Of a DNA stretch of 64,000 nt, positions 24,801 to 32,921 are shown one piece after another. A program made the position numbers and the translations under genes. The DNA comes from Xestospongia bergquistia (lineage: Eukaryota > Porifera > Demospongiae > Haplosclerida > Petrosiidae). The notes under the pieces were generated by a model. The model made no database searches. It was not told where the DNA came from and saw only the letters and a program-made list of their open reading frames with translations. Each line of letters opens with the position of its first letter. Position 1 is the first letter of the stretch. Where the stretch lies: the NCBI GenBank assembly GCA_963965975.1, contig OZ014419.1:5970150-6034149 (forward strand), given 5' to 3'.

Positions 24801-27800
24801 GAGAGGAGTGACAGCATTTTATCTTGCCTGCATGAATAGTCACTTATCAGTCATCTCTACCTTACTTAGTAATGGAGCAGATCCTAACCTAGCTAAGAAT
24901 GATGGCACAACACCTCTTATGATAGCCAGTCAAAAAGGCAAATGTGATGTTGTTCAGCTATTACTAGAGAAATGTGTTTTGATAGACATCCAGAGTGAAA
25001 ATGGATCAACTGCTTTATTTTGTGCCAGCCAGAATGGTCACTTATCAGTGATGTCTATCTTACTTAGTAATGGTGCAGATCCTAACCTAGCTTTGAATGA
25101 TGGTACAACACCTCTTATGATAGCTAGCGTAAATGGCCATAGTGATGTCGTTCAACTGTTACTAAAGAGTAATGTTCCAATAAACACCCAGAACAATAAA
25201 GGAGTTACAGCATTTTATCTTGCCTGCACAAATGGTCGCTTGTCAGTCATCTCTGCCTTACTTAGTAATGGGGCAGATCCTAACCTAGCTAAGAATGATG
25301 GCACTACACCTCTTATGTTAGCCAGTATAAATGGTCATGGTGATGTTGTTCAACTATTACTAGAGAAAGGTGTTTTGATAAATGTCCAAAATGAAAATGG
25401 ATCAACTGCTTTTTTTGGTGCTAGCCAAAACGGTCATTTATTGGTGATATCTATCTTACTTAGTAAGGGAGCAGATCCTAACCTAGCTATGAATGATGGC
25501 ACAACACCTCTTATGATAGCCAGTGTAAATGGCCATAATGATGTCGTCAAACTATTACTAAAGAAAAATGTTCCAATAAACACCCCGAACAAGAGAGGAG
25601 TGACAGCATTTTATCTTGCCTGCATGAATAGTCACTTATCAGTCATCTCTACCTTACTTAGTAATGGAGCAGATCCTAACCTAGCTAAGAATGATGGCAC
25701 AACACCTCTTATGATAGCCAGTGTAAATGGCCATAATGATGTCGTCAAACTATTACTAAAGAAAAATGTTCCAATAAACACCCCGAACAAGAGAGGAGTT
25801 ACAGCATTTTATCTTGCCTGCATGAATAGTCACTTATCAGTCATCTCTACCTTACTTAGTAAAGAGACAGATCCTAACCTAGCTATGAATGATGGCACAA
25901 CACCTCTTATGATAGCCAGTCAAAAAGGCAAATGTGAGGTTGTTCACCTATTACTAGAGAAATGTGTTTTGATAGACATCCAGAGTGAAAATGGATCAAC
26001 TGCTTTATTTTGTGCCAGCCAGAATGGTCACCTATCAGTAATATCTACTTTACTAAGTAATGGAGCAGATCCTAACCTAGCTATGAATAATGGTACAACA
26101 CCTGTTATGATAGCCAGTGTAAATGGCCATAATGATGTCGTCAAACTATTACTAAAGAAAAATGTTCCAATAAACACCCCGAACAAGAGAGGAGTGACAG
26201 CATTTTATCTTGCCTGCATGAATAGTCACTTATCAGTCATCTCTACCTTACTTAGTAATGGAGCAGATCCTAACCTAGCTAAGAATGATGGCACAACACC
26301 TCTTATGATAGCCAGTCAAAAAGGCAAATGTGATGTTGTTCAGCTATTACTAGAGAAATGTGTTTTGATAGACATCCAGAGTGAAAATGGATCAACTGCT
26401 TTATTTTGTGCCAGCCAGAATGGTCACTTATCAGTGATGTCTATCTTACTTAGTAATGGTGCAGATGCTAACCTAGCTTTGAATGATGGTACAACACCTC
26501 TTATGATAGCTAGTGTAAATGGCCATAGTGATGTCGTTCAACTGTTACTAAAGAGTAATGTTCCAATAAACACCCAGAACAATAAAGGAGTTACAGCATT
26601 TTATCTTGCCTGCACAAATGGTCGCTTGTCAGTCATCTCTGCCTTACTTAGTAATGGGGCAGATCCTAACCTAGCTAAGAATGATGGCACTACACCTCTT
26701 ATGATAGCCAGTATAAATGGTCATGGTGATGTTGTTCAACTATTACTAGAGAAAGGTGTTTTGATAAATGTCCAAAATGAAAATGGATCAACTGCTTTTT
26801 TTGGTTCTAGCCAAAATGGTCATTTATTGGTCATATCTATCTTACTTAGTAAGGGAGCAGATCCTAACCTAGCTAAGAATGATGGCACAACACCTCTTAT
26901 GATAGCCAGTCAAAAAGGCAAATGTGAGGTTGTTCAGCTATTACTAGAGAAATGTGTTTTGATAGACATCCAGAGTGAAAATGGATCAACTGCTTTATTT
27001 TGTGCCAGCCAGAATGGTCACCTATCAGTAATATCTACTTTACTAAGTAATGGAGCAGATCCTAACCTAGCTATGAATAATGGTACAACACCTGTTATGA
27101 TAGCCAGTGTAAATGGCCATAATGATGTCGTCAAACTATTACTAAAGAAAAATGTTCCAATAAACACCCCGAACAAGAGAGGAGTGACAGCATTTTATCT
27201 TGCCTGCATGAATGGTCGTTTGTCAGTCATCTCTACCTTACTTAGTAAAGGGACAGATCCTAACCTAGCTAAGAATAATGGCACTACACCTCTTATGATA
27301 GCCAGTCTAAATGGCCATAGTGATGTTGTCAAGCTATTACTAGAGAGCAATGTTCCAACAAATATCCAGAACAAGAAAGGAGTGACAGCATTTTATCTTG
27401 CCTGCATGAATGGTCGTTTGTCAGTCATCTCTACCTTACTTAGTAAAGGGACAGATCCTAACCTAGCTAAGAATAATGGCACTACACCTCTTATGATAGC
27501 CAGTCTAAATGGCCATAGTGATGTTGTTCAACTATTACTAGAGAAAAGTGTTTTGATAAATGCCCAGACTGAAAATGGATCAACTGCTTTTTTTGGAGCC
27601 AGCCAAAATGGTCACTTATCAGTGATAACTGCTTTACTAAGTAATGGAGCAGATCCTAACCTAGCTATGAATGATAGCACAACACCTCTTATGATAGCCA
27701 GTGTGAATGGCCATAATGATGTTGTCAAAGTATTACTAAAGAACAATGTTCCAATAAACACCCAGAACAATAAAGGAGTTACAGCATTTTATCTTGCCTG

Positions 27801-30800
27801 CACAAATGGTCGCTTGTCAGTCATCTCTACCTTACTTAGTAATGAGGCAGATCCTAGCCTAGCTAAGAATGATGGCACTACACCTCTTATGATAGCCAGT
27901 AAAAATGGTCATGGTGATGTTGTTCAGCTATTACTAGAGAAAAGTTTTTTGATAAATGTCCAGAATGAAAATGGATCAACTGCTTTTTTTGGTGCCAGCC
28001 AAAATGGTCATTTATTGGTGATATCTATCTTACTTTGTAAGGAAGCAGATCCTAACCTAGCTATGAATAATGGCACAACACCTCTTATGATAGCCAGTGT
28101 AAATGGCCATAATGATGTCGTCAAACTATTACTAAAGAAAAATGTTCCAATAAACACCCCGAACAAGAGAGGAGTGACAGCATTTTATCTTGCCTGCATG
28201 AATAGTCACTTATCAGTCATCTCTACCTTACTTAGTAATGGAGCAGATCCTAACCTAGCTAAGAATGATGGCACAACACCTCTTATGATAGCCAGTGCAA
28301 ATGCCCATGATGATGTCGTCAAATTATTACTAGAGAGAAATGTTCCAATAAACACCCAGAACAAGAAAGGAGTTACAGCATTTTACCTTGCCTGCATGAA
28401 TAGTCACTTATCAGTCATCTCTACCTTACTTAGTAAAGAGACAGATCCTAACCTAGCTATGAATGATGGCACAACACCTCTTATGATAGCCAGTCAAAAA
28501 GGCAAATGTGAGGTTGTTCAGCTATTACTAGAGAAATGTGTTTTGATAGACATCCAGAGTGAAAATGGATCAACTGCTTTATTTTGTGCCAGCCAGAATG
28601 GTCACCTATCAGTAATATCTACTTTACTAAGTAATGGTGCAGATGCTAACCTAGCTATGAATGATGGCACAACAACTCTTATGATAGCTAGCGTAAATGG
28701 CCATAGTGATGTCGTTCAACTGTTACTAAAGAGCAATGTTCCAATAAACACCCAGAACAATAAAGGAGTTACAGCATTTTATCTTGCCTGCACGAATGGT
28801 TGCTTGTCAGTCATCTCTACCTTACTTAGTAATGGGGCAGATCCTAACCTAGCTAAGAATGATGGCACAACACCTCTTATGATAGCCAGTGCAAATGCCC
28901 ATGATGATGTCGTCAAATTATTACTAGAGAGAAATGTTCCAATAAACACCCAGAACAAGAAAGGAGTTACAGCATTTTACCTTGCCTGCATGAATAGTCA
29001 CTTATCAGTCATCTCTACCTTACTTAGTAAAGAGACAGATCCTAACCTAGCTATGAATGATGGCACAACACCTCTTATGATAGCCAGTCAAAAAGGCAAA
29101 TGTGAGGTTGTTCACCTATTACTAGAGAAATGTGTTTTGATAGACATCCAGAGTGAAAATGGATCAACTGCTTTATTTTGTGCCAGCCAGAATGGTCACC
29201 TATCAGTAATATCTACTTTACTAAGTAATGGAGCAGATCCTAACCTAGCTATGAATAATGGTACAACAACTCTTATGATAGCTAGTGTAAATGGCCATAG
29301 TGATGTCGTTCAACTGTTACTAAAGAGCAATGTTCCAATAAACACCCAGAACAATAAAGGAGTTACAGCATTTTATCTTGCCTGCACGAATGGTTGCTTG
29401 TCAGTCATCTCTACCTTACTCAGTAATGGGGCAGATCCTAACCTAGCTAAGAATGATGGCACAACACCTCTTATGATAGCCAGTGCAAATGCCCATGATG
29501 ATGTCGTCAAATTATTACTAGAGAGAAATGTTCCAATAAACACACAGAACAAGAAAGGAGTTACGGCATTTTATTTTGCTTGCATGACTAGTCACTTATC
29601 AGTCATCTCTATCTTACTGAGTAATGGGGCAGATCCTAACTTAGCAAAGAATGATGGCACAACGCCTTTTATGATAGCCAGTCAAAATAGCCATAGTAAT
29701 GTCATCCAACTATTACTAGAGATAAGTGTTCCAATAAACATCCAGAACAAAAACGGTTCAACTGCTTTATTTTGTGCCACCCAGAATGGTCACTTATCAA
29801 TGATATCTATCTTACTTAGTAATGGAGCAGATGGTGACCTAGCTCTGAATGATGGTACAACACCTCTTATGATAGCCAGTGATCAAGGCTATAGTGATAT
29901 TGTTCAACTTTTACTTGACTGGAATATTTTAATAAATATCCAGAACAGCAATGGAGCAACAGCAATTGGTTTTGCCTCCCAAAAAGGCCACTTGTCTCTT
30001 GTTTTTACATTACTCAACAATGGTGCTGACCCAAATCTTGCTATGAAGAATGGAGCAACACCTCTAATGGCAGCCAGTGGAAAAGGTCATAATGATGTTG
30101 TTCAACTATTACTAGAGAGAAATGTTCCAGTAAATATTCATGATGGAAACGGAAGAACAGCATTTTATTGTGCAAGCCAAAAAGGTCACTCATCAGTCAT
30201 CTCTACCTTACTTAGTAATGGGGCAGATCCTAACCTAGCTATAAATGATGGCACAACACCTCTTATGATAGCCAGTGTAAATGGCCATAATGATGTCGTC
30301 AAACTATTACTAGAGAACAATGTTCCAATAAACACCCAGAACAAGAAAGGAGTGACAGCCTTTTATCTTGCCTGCATGAATGGTCACTTACCAGTCATCT
30401 CTACCTTACTTAGTAATGGGGCGGATCCTAACCTAGCTAAGAATGATGGCACTACACCTCTTATGATAGCCAGTCTAAATGGTCATAGTGATGTTGTTCA
30501 ACTATTACTAGAGAGGAAAGTTCAAATAAATAGTCAAAGAAAGGACAGAGCAACAGCAATTTGGTTTGCATCAATGAAAGGTCACTTGTTGGTTGTCTTT
30601 AACTTACTTAGCAAAGAGGCTGATCCTAATCTAACTATGAACAATGGAGCAACACCTCTTATGATAGCCAGTCAAAATGGCCATACTGATGTAGCTCAAG
30701 TATTACTAGAGAGAAATGTTCCAATAAACATCCAGACAAAAATTGGAGCAACAGCGTTTTATTTTGCCTGCAAGAATGGTCACTTATCAGTCATTTCTAC

Positions 30801-31269
30801 CTTACTTAACAATGGGGCAGATCCTAACCTAGCTATGAACAATGGCTGGACACCTCTTATGATAGCTTGTGTCAAAGGATATGACAATATTGTCATATAT
30901 TTATTGAAGATCCAAGTTAATATCAATTATCAAACTCCTATTGGTACTACAGCATTGCATCTTTCTAGTTATAATGGACGTGAGAATATTGTCAGACATT
31001 TGTTAGAATGTGGTGCTAATCCACTTCTAAAAGATATGGCTGGTCACACCCCTCTAGATATAGCTCACCAACATGATCATCATAACATTGTATCACTACT
31101 TCAAGAAGCAAAGGCTGGTTTTCATGATCATCAAGAATCATTGTCAGATTCTATGGAGTCAGTTTATACAACTGGTGGACTATTAACTGATCACTCTTTA
31201 GTAGCAGATTTCGATATTGGACAAATGTCTGATCTAGAAGATGATGATTTTTTCAGAAGAATGTACTGA
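18865..31269 (+). CDS. Giant death-domain protein with 112 ankyrin repeats
   Basis: This is one uninterrupted frame of 4,134 codons. Residues about 8-92 look like a death-fold domain (six amphipathic helices, conserved LxxRWLDQRDTVHSWRTVA-type core with helix 4 Trp), which in animals mediates homotypic signalling contacts. Residues 120-370 form a Lys/Glu-rich, mostly helical region with Trp-containing segments; I believe similar modules follow death domains in other invertebrate proteins, but cannot check. Residues 396-4082 are ankyrin repeats of exactly 33 residues. They alternate mainly between a TPLMIASxNGHxDVVxLLL type and a TAFYLACxNGHLSVISxLLSNGADPN type. The C-terminal 50 residues are acidic. 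No catalytic domain or membrane segment is visible. A cytoplasmic scaffold or recognition protein is inferred. The start at 18865 is chosen because a splice acceptor lies 6 bp upstream; ATG 18829 is the alternative. Confidence 0.92.
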   Translation: MSHNLWPPTLDLLCDKLEEVNELDELAISLNVLDIQEIREQYLGVNVSQCKKYCLQRWLDQRDTVHSWRTVANAVKKTNPVVAEHIRNKYATILDDVLSKPQHEEHSIVNDDQRFTIKSVIEEQQPSLSKVPLQRDIAEEITHFEHRFAILVSKTRDSLIERPNKLLPFYRYLKQQKLCDQMSIPNESDITYDTLFDKLQTKWHYLKHQLLQKIVEMFLFDTDLPDEVQNYQSDLTTFKKSTKMKDFAVIKSKDNASEKVKVKLKVQKMWLEVTIQQFEFLVKVLFQDFEDLLTDMIVKKSSMCVAWSVSKEIASLITEITFNHEDLIFVGVISLTVGSKMFFNHNSTQEIVTVDTARLRVVQSGAPLPTIAPLKVGGDPNVLPQSGMTLISKAKSDDSILHIASRYGYTSVVSILLNKGADPNLAMNNGTTPLVIASLNGHNDIIQLLLERNVPINTQNENGSTAFFGASQNGHLLVISTLLSNGADPNLAMNDGTTPLMIASVNGHNDVVKLLLERNVPINTQNKKGVTAFYLACMNGHLSVISTLLSNGADPSVAINDGTTPLMIASQKGQCHVIQILLKRNALLNNQNKNGSTALFCASQNGNLSVISILLSNGADPNLAMNDDTTPLMIASLNGHGDVVQLLLEKSVPINTQNKNGSTAFFGASQNGHLSVISTLLTNGADPNLAMNDGTTPFMIASQNSHSNVIQLLLERRVPINIQNKNGSTALFCATQNGHLSMISILLSNGADGDLALNDGTTPLMIASDQGYSDIVKLLLDWNILINTQNSNGATAIGFASQKGYLSLVFTLLNNGADPNLAMKNGSTPLMAASGKGHNDVVQLLLERNVPVNIHDGNGRTAFYCASQNGHSSVISTLLSNGADPNLAINDGTTPLMIASVNGHNDVVKLLLERNVPINTQNKKGVTAFYLACMNGHLPVISTLLSTGADPNLAKNDGSTPLMIASLNGHSDVVQLLLEKSVLINAQNENGSTAFFGASQNGHLLVISILLSKGADPNLAMNDGTKPLMIASVNGHSEAVLLLLKSNVPINTQNKKGVTAFYLACTNGHLSVISTLLSNGADPNLAINDGTTPLMIASVNGHNDVVKLLLERNVPINTQNKKGVTAFYLACMNGHLPVISTLLSTGADPNLAKNDGSTPLMIASLNGHSDVVQLLLEKSVLINAQNENGSTAFFGASQNGHLLVISILLSKGADPNLAMNDGTKPLMIASVNGHSEAVLLLLKSNVPINTQNKKGVTAFYLACTNGHLSVISTLLSNGADPNIAINDGTTPLMIASQKGQCHVIQILLKRNAVINNQNKNGLTALFCASQNGNLSVISTLLSNGADPNLAINDGTTPLMIASINGHDDVVKLLLERNVPTNTQNKKGATAFYLACMTSHLSVISILLSNGADPNLAKNDGTTPFMIASQNSHSNVIQLLLERRVPINIQNKNGSTALFCATQNGHLSMISILLSNGADGNLALNDGTTPLMIASDQGYSDIVQLLLDWNILINTQNSNGATAIGFASQKGHLSLVFTLLNNGADPNLAMKNGSTPLMAASGKGHNNVVQLLVERNVPVNIHDGNGKTAFYCASQNGHSSVISTLLSNGADPNLAINDGTTPLMIASVNGHGEVVKLLLKKNVPINTQNKKGVTAFYLACMNGHSPVISTLLSNGADPNLAMNDGTTPLMIASVNDHNDVVKLLLESNVPTNIQNKKGVTAFYLACMNGRLSVISTLLSKGTDPNLAKNNGTTPLMIASLNGHSDVVQLLLEKSVLINAQTENGSTAFFGASQNGHLSVITTLLSNGADPNLAMNDSTTPLMIASVNGHNDVVKVLLKNNVPINTQNNKGVTAFYLACTNGRLSVISTLLSNEADPSLAKNDGTTPLMIASKNGHGDVVQLLLEKSFLINVQNKNGSTAFFGASQNGHLLVISILLCKEADPNLAMNNGTTPLMIASVNGHNDVVKLLLKKNVPINTPNKRGVTAFYLACMNSHLSVISTLLSNGADPNLAKNDGTTPLMIASQKGKCDVVQLLLEKCVLIDIQSENGSTALFCASQNGHLSVMSILLSNGADPNLALNDGTTPLMIASVNGHSDVVQLLLKSNVPINTQNNKGVTAFYLACTNGRLSVISALLSNGADPNLAKNDGTTPLMLASINGHGDVVQLLLEKGVLINVQNENGSTAFFGASQNGHLLVISILLSKGADPNLAMNDGTTPLMIASVNGHNDVVKLLLKKNVPINTPNKRGVTAFYLACMNSHLSVISTLLSNGADPNLAKNDGTTPLMIASVNGHNDVVKLLLKKNVPINTPNKRGVTAFYLACMNSHLSVISTLLSKETDPNLAMNDGTTPLMIASQKGKCEVVHLLLEKCVLIDIQSENGSTALFCASQNGHLSVISTLLSNGADPNLAMNNGTTPVMIASVNGHNDVVKLLLKKNVPINTPNKRGVTAFYLACMNSHLSVISTLLSNGADPNLAKNDGTTPLMIASQKGKCDVVQLLLEKCVLIDIQSENGSTALFCASQNGHLSVMSILLSNGADANLALNDGTTPLMIASVNGHSDVVQLLLKSNVPINTQNNKGVTAFYLACTNGRLSVISALLSNGADPNLAKNDGTTPLMIASINGHGDVVQLLLEKGVLINVQNENGSTAFFGSSQNGHLLVISILLSKGADPNLAKNDGTTPLMIASQKGKCEVVQLLLEKCVLIDIQSENGSTALFCASQNGHLSVISTLLSNGADPNLAMNNGTTPVMIASVNGHNDVVKLLLKKNVPINTPNKRGVTAFYLACMNGRLSVISTLLSKGTDPNLAKNNGTTPLMIASLNGHSDVVKLLLESNVPTNIQNKKGVTAFYLACMNGRLSVISTLLSKGTDPNLAKNNGTTPLMIASLNGHSDVVQLLLEKSVLINAQTENGSTAFFGASQNGHLSVITALLSNGADPNLAMNDSTTPLMIASVNGHNDVVKVLLKNNVPINTQNNKGVTAFYLACTNGRLSVISTLLSNEADPSLAKNDGTTPLMIASKNGHGDVVQLLLEKSFLINVQNENGSTAFFGASQNGHLLVISILLCKEADPNLAMNNGTTPLMIASVNGHNDVVKLLLKKNVPINTPNKRGVTAFYLACMNSHLSVISTLLSNGADPNLAKNDGTTPLMIASANAHDDVVKLLLERNVPINTQNKKGVTAFYLACMNSHLSVISTLLSKETDPNLAMNDGTTPLMIASQKGKCEVVQLLLEKCVLIDIQSENGSTALFCASQNGHLSVISTLLSNGADANLAMNDGTTTLMIASVNGHSDVVQLLLKSNVPINTQNNKGVTAFYLACTNGCLSVISTLLSNGADPNLAKNDGTTPLMIASANAHDDVVKLLLERNVPINTQNKKGVTAFYLACMNSHLSVISTLLSKETDPNLAMNDGTTPLMIASQKGKCEVVHLLLEKCVLIDIQSENGSTALFCASQNGHLSVISTLLSNGADPNLAMNNGTTTLMIASVNGHSDVVQLLLKSNVPINTQNNKGVTAFYLACTNGCLSVISTLLSNGADPNLAKNDGTTPLMIASANAHDDVVKLLLERNVPINTQNKKGVTAFYFACMTSHLSVISILLSNGADPNLAKNDGTTPFMIASQNSHSNVIQLLLEISVPINIQNKNGSTALFCATQNGHLSMISILLSNGADGDLALNDGTTPLMIASDQGYSDIVQLLLDWNILINIQNSNGATAIGFASQKGHLSLVFTLLNNGADPNLAMKNGATPLMAASGKGHNDVVQLLLERNVPVNIHDGNGRTAFYCASQKGHSSVISTLLSNGADPNLAINDGTTPLMIASVNGHNDVVKLLLENNVPINTQNKKGVTAFYLACMNGHLPVISTLLSNGADPNLAKNDGTTPLMIASLNGHSDVVQLLLERKVQINSQRKDRATAIWFASMKGHLLVVFNLLSKEADPNLTMNNGATPLMIASQNGHTDVAQVLLERNVPINIQTKIGATAFYFACKNGHLSVISTLLNNGADPNLAMNNGWTPLMIACVKGYDNIVIYLLKIQVNINYQTPIGTTALHLSSYNGRENIVRHLLECGANPLLKDMAGHTPLDIAHQHDHHNIVSLLQEAKAGFHDHQESLSDSMESVYTTGGLLTDHSLVADFDIGQMSDLEDDDFFRRMY
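20050..31110 (+). repeat. 99-bp ankyrin-coding tandem array, 112 units without an indel
   Basis: The codon for the His of the first repeat (LHIA, 20068) and the codon at the equivalent place of the last repeat (PLDIA, 31057) are 10,989 bp apart, exactly 111 x 99. A 198-bp two-repeat unit alternates through most of the array. Larger blocks are duplicated: about 600 bp starting near 21497 recurs 594 bp on with no difference I can see; a block near 20974 recurs at 23152 (22 units on) and 29686 (66 units further); a block at 24335 recurs at 27701 (34 units on). This indicates repeated unequal exchange or gene conversion under selection for frame. Confidence 0.95.
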
Positions 31270-31752
31270 AATTAACACAACAAGTGAGTCAATAATACAT
31301 GCTAAGATACATACCATTACTATCTCCCTTGTGTTATGTTAGTAAAGTTGCATGAGTACCTAGTCTGTAGCCAGTATAACACAGAAGAGTTTCAATGATT
31401 GTTATGATATTCCTTTGAATAGAAGCCTCCTCTAAACAGAGGCTCAGTCTTCAATTGAGACCTGGACGAATTGAGCCAAACAGTCAAGTAGAGGTTTACT
31501 TGCCACACCAAACATGTGTCATGTATAATTTTCACATGTTCATATACAAGTTTTAAAATTTGAAGCTGTTGAATGTGTGCAAAAAAATTCAAGCAAGCTG
31601 CTACAAGAGAGTTTAGTGTGGATACAGTTAAATAATTAATGCTAGTCAAGAAATAAAGGCCTCCTTTGTTTAGAGGTTTGACCAAAGTATTGAAAGGCCC
31701 ATGCCTCGTTTAAGTTAATATTCTATATTATTATTTATTATAACTCGTTTAA
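31270..31752. mobile_element. Intergenic stretch with a possible MITE (31427-31676)
   Basis: CCTCTAAACAGAGG at 31430-31443 is mirrored by an imperfect inverted copy, CCTTTGTTTAGAGG, at 31661-31674, giving terminal inverted repeats around about 250 bp with no coding capacity. The minus-strand frame at 31392-31685 reads through both ends and is not a gene. No polyadenylation signal clearly belonging to the ankyrin gene was identified. Confidence 0.35.
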
Positions 31753-31953
31753 ATGGGTCTTGATGTCCGCTTTATGATATTAGATGATGTTATGAGTGTA
31801 CAAAGTGATACAACTTATCAAAGAGCCAGCAAAGTAGTTCATGAGTTACATAGACAAATGAAAAGTCAGATTGAAATTTGTGATGTATTGTATGGAGAAG
31901 ATGATATTATATTAAGAGACATAGCTGTAGAAATGAAAAGAGATATACATTAG
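31753..31953 (+). CDS. Small open frame, possible exon relic
   Basis: A 66-codon frame with a soluble, helical, charged composition (VVHELHRQMKSQIEICDVL, then ILRDIAVEMKRDIH). Its amino-acid makeup is more protein-like than other random frames in the AT-rich parts. I do not recognise the family. It lies among PHR-locus repeats, so it may be a relic of the same ancestral gene or the 3' end of something lost. No clear promoter or splice context was found. Confidence 0.35.
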   Translation: MGLDVRFMILDDVMSVQSDTTYQRASKVVHELHRQMKSQIEICDVLYGEDDIILRDIAVEMKRDIH

Positions 31954-31954
31954 T

Positions 31955-32445
31955 GATAATTGTTGCTTTGTGTATTACTAATAATTATTTTGATGCCAAT
32001 ACCGGTATCTAGTTGTTGTTTATTCTATTTTTTGTTATGATGTGTGATTAATTTTATTAACTGAAAATCAAGTTTACTTGATCTACAAGACAAGGTACAA
32101 GTCTCTACTGACTTCAGCGATAAGAAATTTTTGCTTGTAAAGTAGCTGATCAATACAGGCGATTTGACTTCCCTGGAAGTAGCAGCCGTAGCAGTAGTCT
32201 AGTTCATAATTATGCATATTTAATAATTAGGTCTAATGATCTATGAATTATATTTTATGTCCTATATCTCTTTATGTAGTCTGCACTTAAAGGTCAATTG
32301 AAAGATTATACTAAATCACTCAAGGAGCTCGTAATGCAGATCCTGGATGCTGATATAATTATATATATAATATGTTTTGTGTATTACAGATAATTACTTT
32401 AATGCCAATATCTTTATTCTATTTTTTGTTATGATGTGTGATTTC
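31955..32445. repeat. Cluster of dispersed repeats shared with the 3-14 kb region
   Basis: Three relations are visible. TTTTTTGTTATGATGTGTGA with neighbouring sequence occurs at 31965-32050 and again at 32375-32445. The 32070-32190 segment matches 3205-3330. The 32215-32330 segment matches 13320-13410, including the SxLKGQLKDY exon piece. The ankyrin gene therefore lies between fragments of the same locus. From 32445 to 32921 nothing further is recognised. Confidence 0.6.
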
Positions 32446-32921
32446 AGAGAATAAATCAAATCTTGTAAATTATCATTGAATATTAATAATGATGGATCTC
32501 AATTCATTTATGATCAGGTTCCTGTAAACACTAGTATTATAGCTATAGTTTTTATTGCATACAAAGATATTATCATTATCATCAAAAGGATTGAGATTGA
32601 AGCGCAAAGTTGTATCTAACCTAGTGAACCAAAAAATATCGTCAAATCATATACTACTAGTATAATTTGTTAAACTACTTAAGCAGTGAACTAAAAATAA
32701 TGTGCAAAAAGCAGTACACAATAAACTGTATCTTAATTACTGCAGACATCTCCAGTAAATAATTTTGAATACACAATTTCATGTTTAAATAGAATAACTT
32801 ATAATAAGTAATTTTAATTTCTATAAATTATAAGATGTTGAAATTAGCACAGTATAGGTCTAGTTAAGTCACAACAACACAAAACAATAATTAACCAATT
32901 AAAATAAATTATGTGAACTTT

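Noticed and set aside
18865-31269. Bacterial (endosymbiont) origin of the intronless ankyrin gene
   Set aside because: It encodes a death domain, has AT-rich codon use like the surrounding genes, and lies among animal genes and repeats with no bacterial neighbour. Not fully excluded.
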